NCBI RefSeq assembly: GCF_001039355.2
Contig: NW_019774959.1
Span: 221,238 to 285,237 of the forward strand
DNA length: 64,000 nt
Origin: Lingula anatina
Lineage: Eukaryota; Brachiopoda; Lingulata; Lingulida; Lingulidae
Direction: 5' to 3'
Shown one piece after another: positions 60,177 to 64,000 of the stretch. A program made the position numbers and the translations under genes. A model generated the notes under the pieces. The model was not told the DNA's origin and did no database searches. It saw only the letters and a list, made by a program, of their open reading frames with translations. Position 1 is the stretch's first letter. Each line of letters begins with the position of its first letter.

Positions 60177-63100
60177 TACACGACCCGTAACCGTTTAACT
60201 TGTTGTTGCAAAGTTTGTCGAAATTTGGAAGACTTAAAAAGTCATATGGGTATGTGGTAAGGCGATCCTATGTGTTATCAAACTAAGAAATCATTGTATA
60301 ATTCATGAAAGGCTATAATATATGCTCGGCTGTGAACTTTTGAGCAAGCTGTGGGAGCAGCCAAAATACACTCATTGCAAGCTGCAGTATTTTATTCCCG
60401 AATTCTCCGCCACCCCTGCCATTCGGGGGTGACCCTTCGCCCTGCAAGACGTCAGAAGCGAAATGGATTACCTGTGCGATGATCCGTACTGAACGTGATA
60501 AAAAAGAAAGTCGAATAAAGAAGCAAACTTAACACCGAGCTCACATTTTAAGAACCTGCGTGATTTGTATAGAAAAACAGCGGCCCCACTGGAAACATCC
60601 CAGGTTTCTTGCTGATAATAAGAAGAGTGACTTTATTAGAGAATGATCCACGCTCTCACTTCCTTTAGGTAGAGGCAACATCGATACTTAACGCTCTTTT
60701 CGCCCGTAAAGATTTTTGAACTATATAAACGGGCGATAATTTGGGGCAAACTACCAATATATCACTCATTCTGCACCTTAGTCGTTATTATAAGCAGCGC
60801 CTCAAATAGTGTTTAACATCTTGGTGGGCGAGGATGGGGCAAATGGGCAATAAATTGGTTAAAACACGAAAGGAACGGCGTTCGTTGACCCAACAGTGCC
60901 CGAACTCTTATGTGGTACACGTGTTGTAGACGGTGAAAAGCCCCGTGACGTCAGCAACTCTATGACATATAATCCCGAATCCTCTTCACATAATGTAACG
61001 TCTTTTTCAAATATCATTTAAATCAGAATTACTGCAATCAATTTAAAACACGTTTGACGTGTGATACACTGTTAGCCACTGCATATTTGAACTGGGCTTT
61101 TGCTCAGAGAAGAATGGTTTATTCAGAGGCATTATCAAACTCAACTTCATCCTCGGTTCTAGGACATATATATAGTCCTCATAAACCGAAGCATAAAGGC
61201 AGCTTAAGTTGTCCGACGTTCGGCATGTTTTAGTAGGGACGCGTATGACGTCAAAACTGTTTGGCCAGGTGTATATAAAAAGTAAAAGTAAATCCATGCC
61301 TCCGTTAATGTATTTGCCCCCAGTGCTTCGGTTGACACTGCTCCAACGACAGATCCACCTTTAACTTAAATAAATATGGCGACATTTTCCAGTCATCATA
61401 CCAAGGCTCCAATGACGCGCGCACCTGAACTTTTGTCTATTAGCCTAAATACAGAACTTTTCAGTTGTCGTTTGCGTATTAAATGCGCTTCATTAAATGC
61501 ACACATTTTGACGGCGATGATTTCGTACTAGGGTTGGCTTTGTTAGTTGTATATTTGAAAGCAAGCTCCCCTCCCCCAAAGTTCTTGGATATTGATAACA
61601 ATTCACTTATTTAAGAAAGCACGTCAAGTAATTTTTTAAGCAGAGGACAATGTTATGTTAAGCCCATAAGAGTTACCTAAGTGAAGTTTACACTAGCTGA
61701 CCCTTGTAGCTGACCTAAAGGTTATATCATCTCACAAAGACTGGGCTATGAAGTTATATCATTCCCGCTGCCAGATAAAGGAACTCTCTCGTGATTAATT
61801 CATAGGTATGCCCCGTTGTGCTCTTTGATAAATATTGAAGGATCGAAGGCTAATATAATCAACAGATTGTAGTCGATGAAGCGGTTAGATCAGACCCGAT
61901 CATGCAGAAAAGTAACCACACATTCTTTCATTGCCCTCTTCTCACGTGGTCGTTGTTGACTAAGCAGTTATATATTTATATACGAGTCCTGCAGTCGAAC
62001 AGAATATGAAATTATCTGATGCTTGTGATACTGCATCGGCTAGAGAAATATTTATAATTTATAGATGGATGTAAGCAATGCCGCGGGTCAACTTTTCGTC
62101 GTTTTTGCCGTTTTCGTTCCGTACAAGAGGCTATTCTTCACCTGTGTTCTGCCAGGCCGCCATATACAATTGTTAGTACAACTCCTTCGTATGATTATCT
62201 GATAATCCTGAATCGGATTATCTGAAGAGTTATTCCAATAATCGTTAATTTAACTAAGCAAATTAGCCACATCAATCATCAAACCGATACCTTGACCGCC
62301 AAGCGGGAAATAAGGGAAATGAAATCGAATCTACGGCTTTGAATAGCATCATGACTGCTCTCACAAGGCAGGGCCTCCGTTGCCGACTCCCGTGAGGTCT
62401 CGACTGACAGTTGCAAATTACAAGATCGCTCATATTTATGTCTAGATTTCGATATTCTGCGCAAAACTAATGCCATGCATTGGAAATAAGATAGTAAAGG
62501 GAAAGGAAATTCTTCTGTTGCTTTGCATACCTTTCCCAATAATAATAGGGACTCCCATTCCGAAATATATTTACGAGCGCGAGACGCCAGACAGGATTCG
62601 GGCTTAAATCCACCTCACCTGTGTAGTAATTTATTTAACCTCTCATTAACTTTGGCTTCTGGTGCACGTTTTTTTTTCGCGAGTTGTTTATATACCGGAA
62701 CCAGCGTGTTAAGGCCGGAGGTTAAGCCGGGAATTGGTTATATTTCGTCCCCCACTTAAGGAAGATTCGCCCCCTTGCTTCCCTCTCCTAGAGAAACATA
62801 AATTTGAGAAACGGACCGGAAAACAGTGGTCCATTTGATTGACTGGCACTAGTTAAAATTGTCTGTGTCTGTTCGCTGTCTACTTAGAATTATGGCGATG
62901 TTATTGAGATTTAGCGTCCCGATCACCAAAATAAAAAAAGGAAAACTAATTTTGGAACAAATCAGAATCAGTCCAGTTCTTAAAATTTCATTTCAAAGCA
63001 GTGTATGACAAGCTGAGTAAAGTCAGACCACCAAATCTTACTAATGACCCATCAACGAAGACGCATTAGAGCGTTCATGATTGTTTTAACACACTGACTG

Positions 63101-64000
63101 TGACGGGACGTAAATGAACTGGAACAGCACGAGGTCACGAAGAGATTTCATGCAGACGACAGCTGTGGTCTTGGTCGCGTGCTGGCAGAATTGATGTTTT
63201 CGGCAAGCAATTTTACAGCCTGCCAGACCCCTCTTTGGAAATTGATTGGAAAATAAGATGAATAATTGAGAAGCAATTTGGTACGCCATGTTCAAGTCAA
63301 TTGCACAAAGGTTGTTCCTCATACCTGAATCTTGATTGTACATGAAGGCATGTTAGTCTTACATCTGGTCGAGCCAGGTAAGAATTAAATAGATGGCACG
63401 GAAGATAAAACTGCCCACCCTTAAGCTAAAGAAGACAAACAGGGCGTCCCTGTAGATGAAAATTGATACTCTGTGTAGCAAGTTACGCCACTTCATGTCA
63501 GAAGCATACCGCCCAAAATAAATGATCTGAACGCGTCTTTAAGTACGACCAATGATCGCAGTTTGACAGATATATGTTCGGCGCACGTGTACCAGAGGGT
63601 ATGAGGTCAGATGCAGTGGCTTTTTTGGGTTGGATACGATACTAAGACCCGAAGCCTTAAAAGGTTGCCCCTTCTTCAGCTGTTTCTTGTTCAGTTTCGT
63701 TGATACCTCTCCGTCCAACAGATAACATTATGCTTGATGGACCAAAGCTATAAAAGTAACTTTAAAAAAAGTCACAAAGTTTTTAAATCAAACACAACAA
63801 GTGCATAAATGTATGGGATCACTTTACTTTTAAGCAGGGCGACTTTACTCGTTTGCATCTCTGTAGGTTTTTAATAGGTGCGGAAGTTGATGTCAAGACA
63901 GGCTGAGCATAAATTCCTTTGGACGTAAAATCAGAAAACAAGATTAATTCAACCATATTAATTTGACGTTTCTTTGGTTCCCGGGTTTAAAACAAGTTCA

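Larger units (their letters stand above)
55399..64000 (+). other. RBM24 intron 3 (continues beyond window)
   Basis: About 8.6 kb without a recognisable exon. Contains a MITE at 55539-55689, a T run at 57840-57852, C-rich tracts at 59508-59525 and 60132-60153, and sequence of ordinary composition. All open frames are under 120 codons without known domains. If a further RBM24 exon is here it is too short or diverged for me to see. Confidence 0.6.

Overview
This is nuclear DNA from an animal. The coding parts are short exons with canonical GT/AG introns, the introns run to several kb, and the intergenic DNA is AT-rich, full of microsatellites and small inverted-repeat transposons. The organism looks like an outbred marine invertebrate with very high heterozygosity. 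An element with AGGGATAATAACTC ends resembles small repeats I remember as common in molluscs, so a mollusc is my best guess, but one I hold loosely. There are two protein genes, both on the plus strand and both cut by the window edges: the C-terminal half of a TM9SF1-like nonaspanin (758-18622) and the 5' half of an RBM24/RBM38 (Seb4-type) RRM gene (43822 onward, coding exons at 43822-43995, 51272-51392 and 55332-55398). The only other genes are tRNA-Asp(GTC) copies on the minus strand.

The main structural fact is that the window contains false tandem duplications. At each of the three single-base N characters (7473, 36661, 38883) the sequence restarts at a point it has already covered. Block 497-7472 repeats as 7474-15769, so TM9SF1 exons A-D appear twice before the single last exon. 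Block 33620-38882 repeats as 38884-43832, so the tRNA-Asp pair and the whole RBM24 upstream region appear twice. A 159-bp segment repeats around 36661. The copies differ by synonymous SNPs, microsatellite lengths and clean transposon insertions, as two haplotypes would. They are best read as two alleles placed end to end by the assembler. The real locus is probably about 12 kb shorter, with one TM9SF1, two tRNA-Asp genes and one RBM24 promoter.

Layout: 1-18622, TM9SF1 3' exons with two allelic versions of four exons; 18623 to about 21120, putative TM9SF1 3'UTR with a 20-bp tandem repeat; 21121-33619, intergenic DNA with microsatellites, a fold-back element and a hAT-like MITE; 33620-43821, two allelic copies of the RBM24 upstream region with tRNA-Asp genes; 43822-64000, RBM24 with very large introns (7.3 kb, 3.9 kb and more than 8.6 kb) and a 478-base N gap inside a C homopolymer. 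The two genes show no functional link. Because both haplotypes are present, empty and filled sites of several small transposons can be compared directly. This gives exact boundaries and target duplications (TTA, TTAA, TAA) and indicates recent mobility. I found no convincing new multi-gene system; the most notable material is the set of insertion-polymorphic MITEs and the allelic duplication artefacts.
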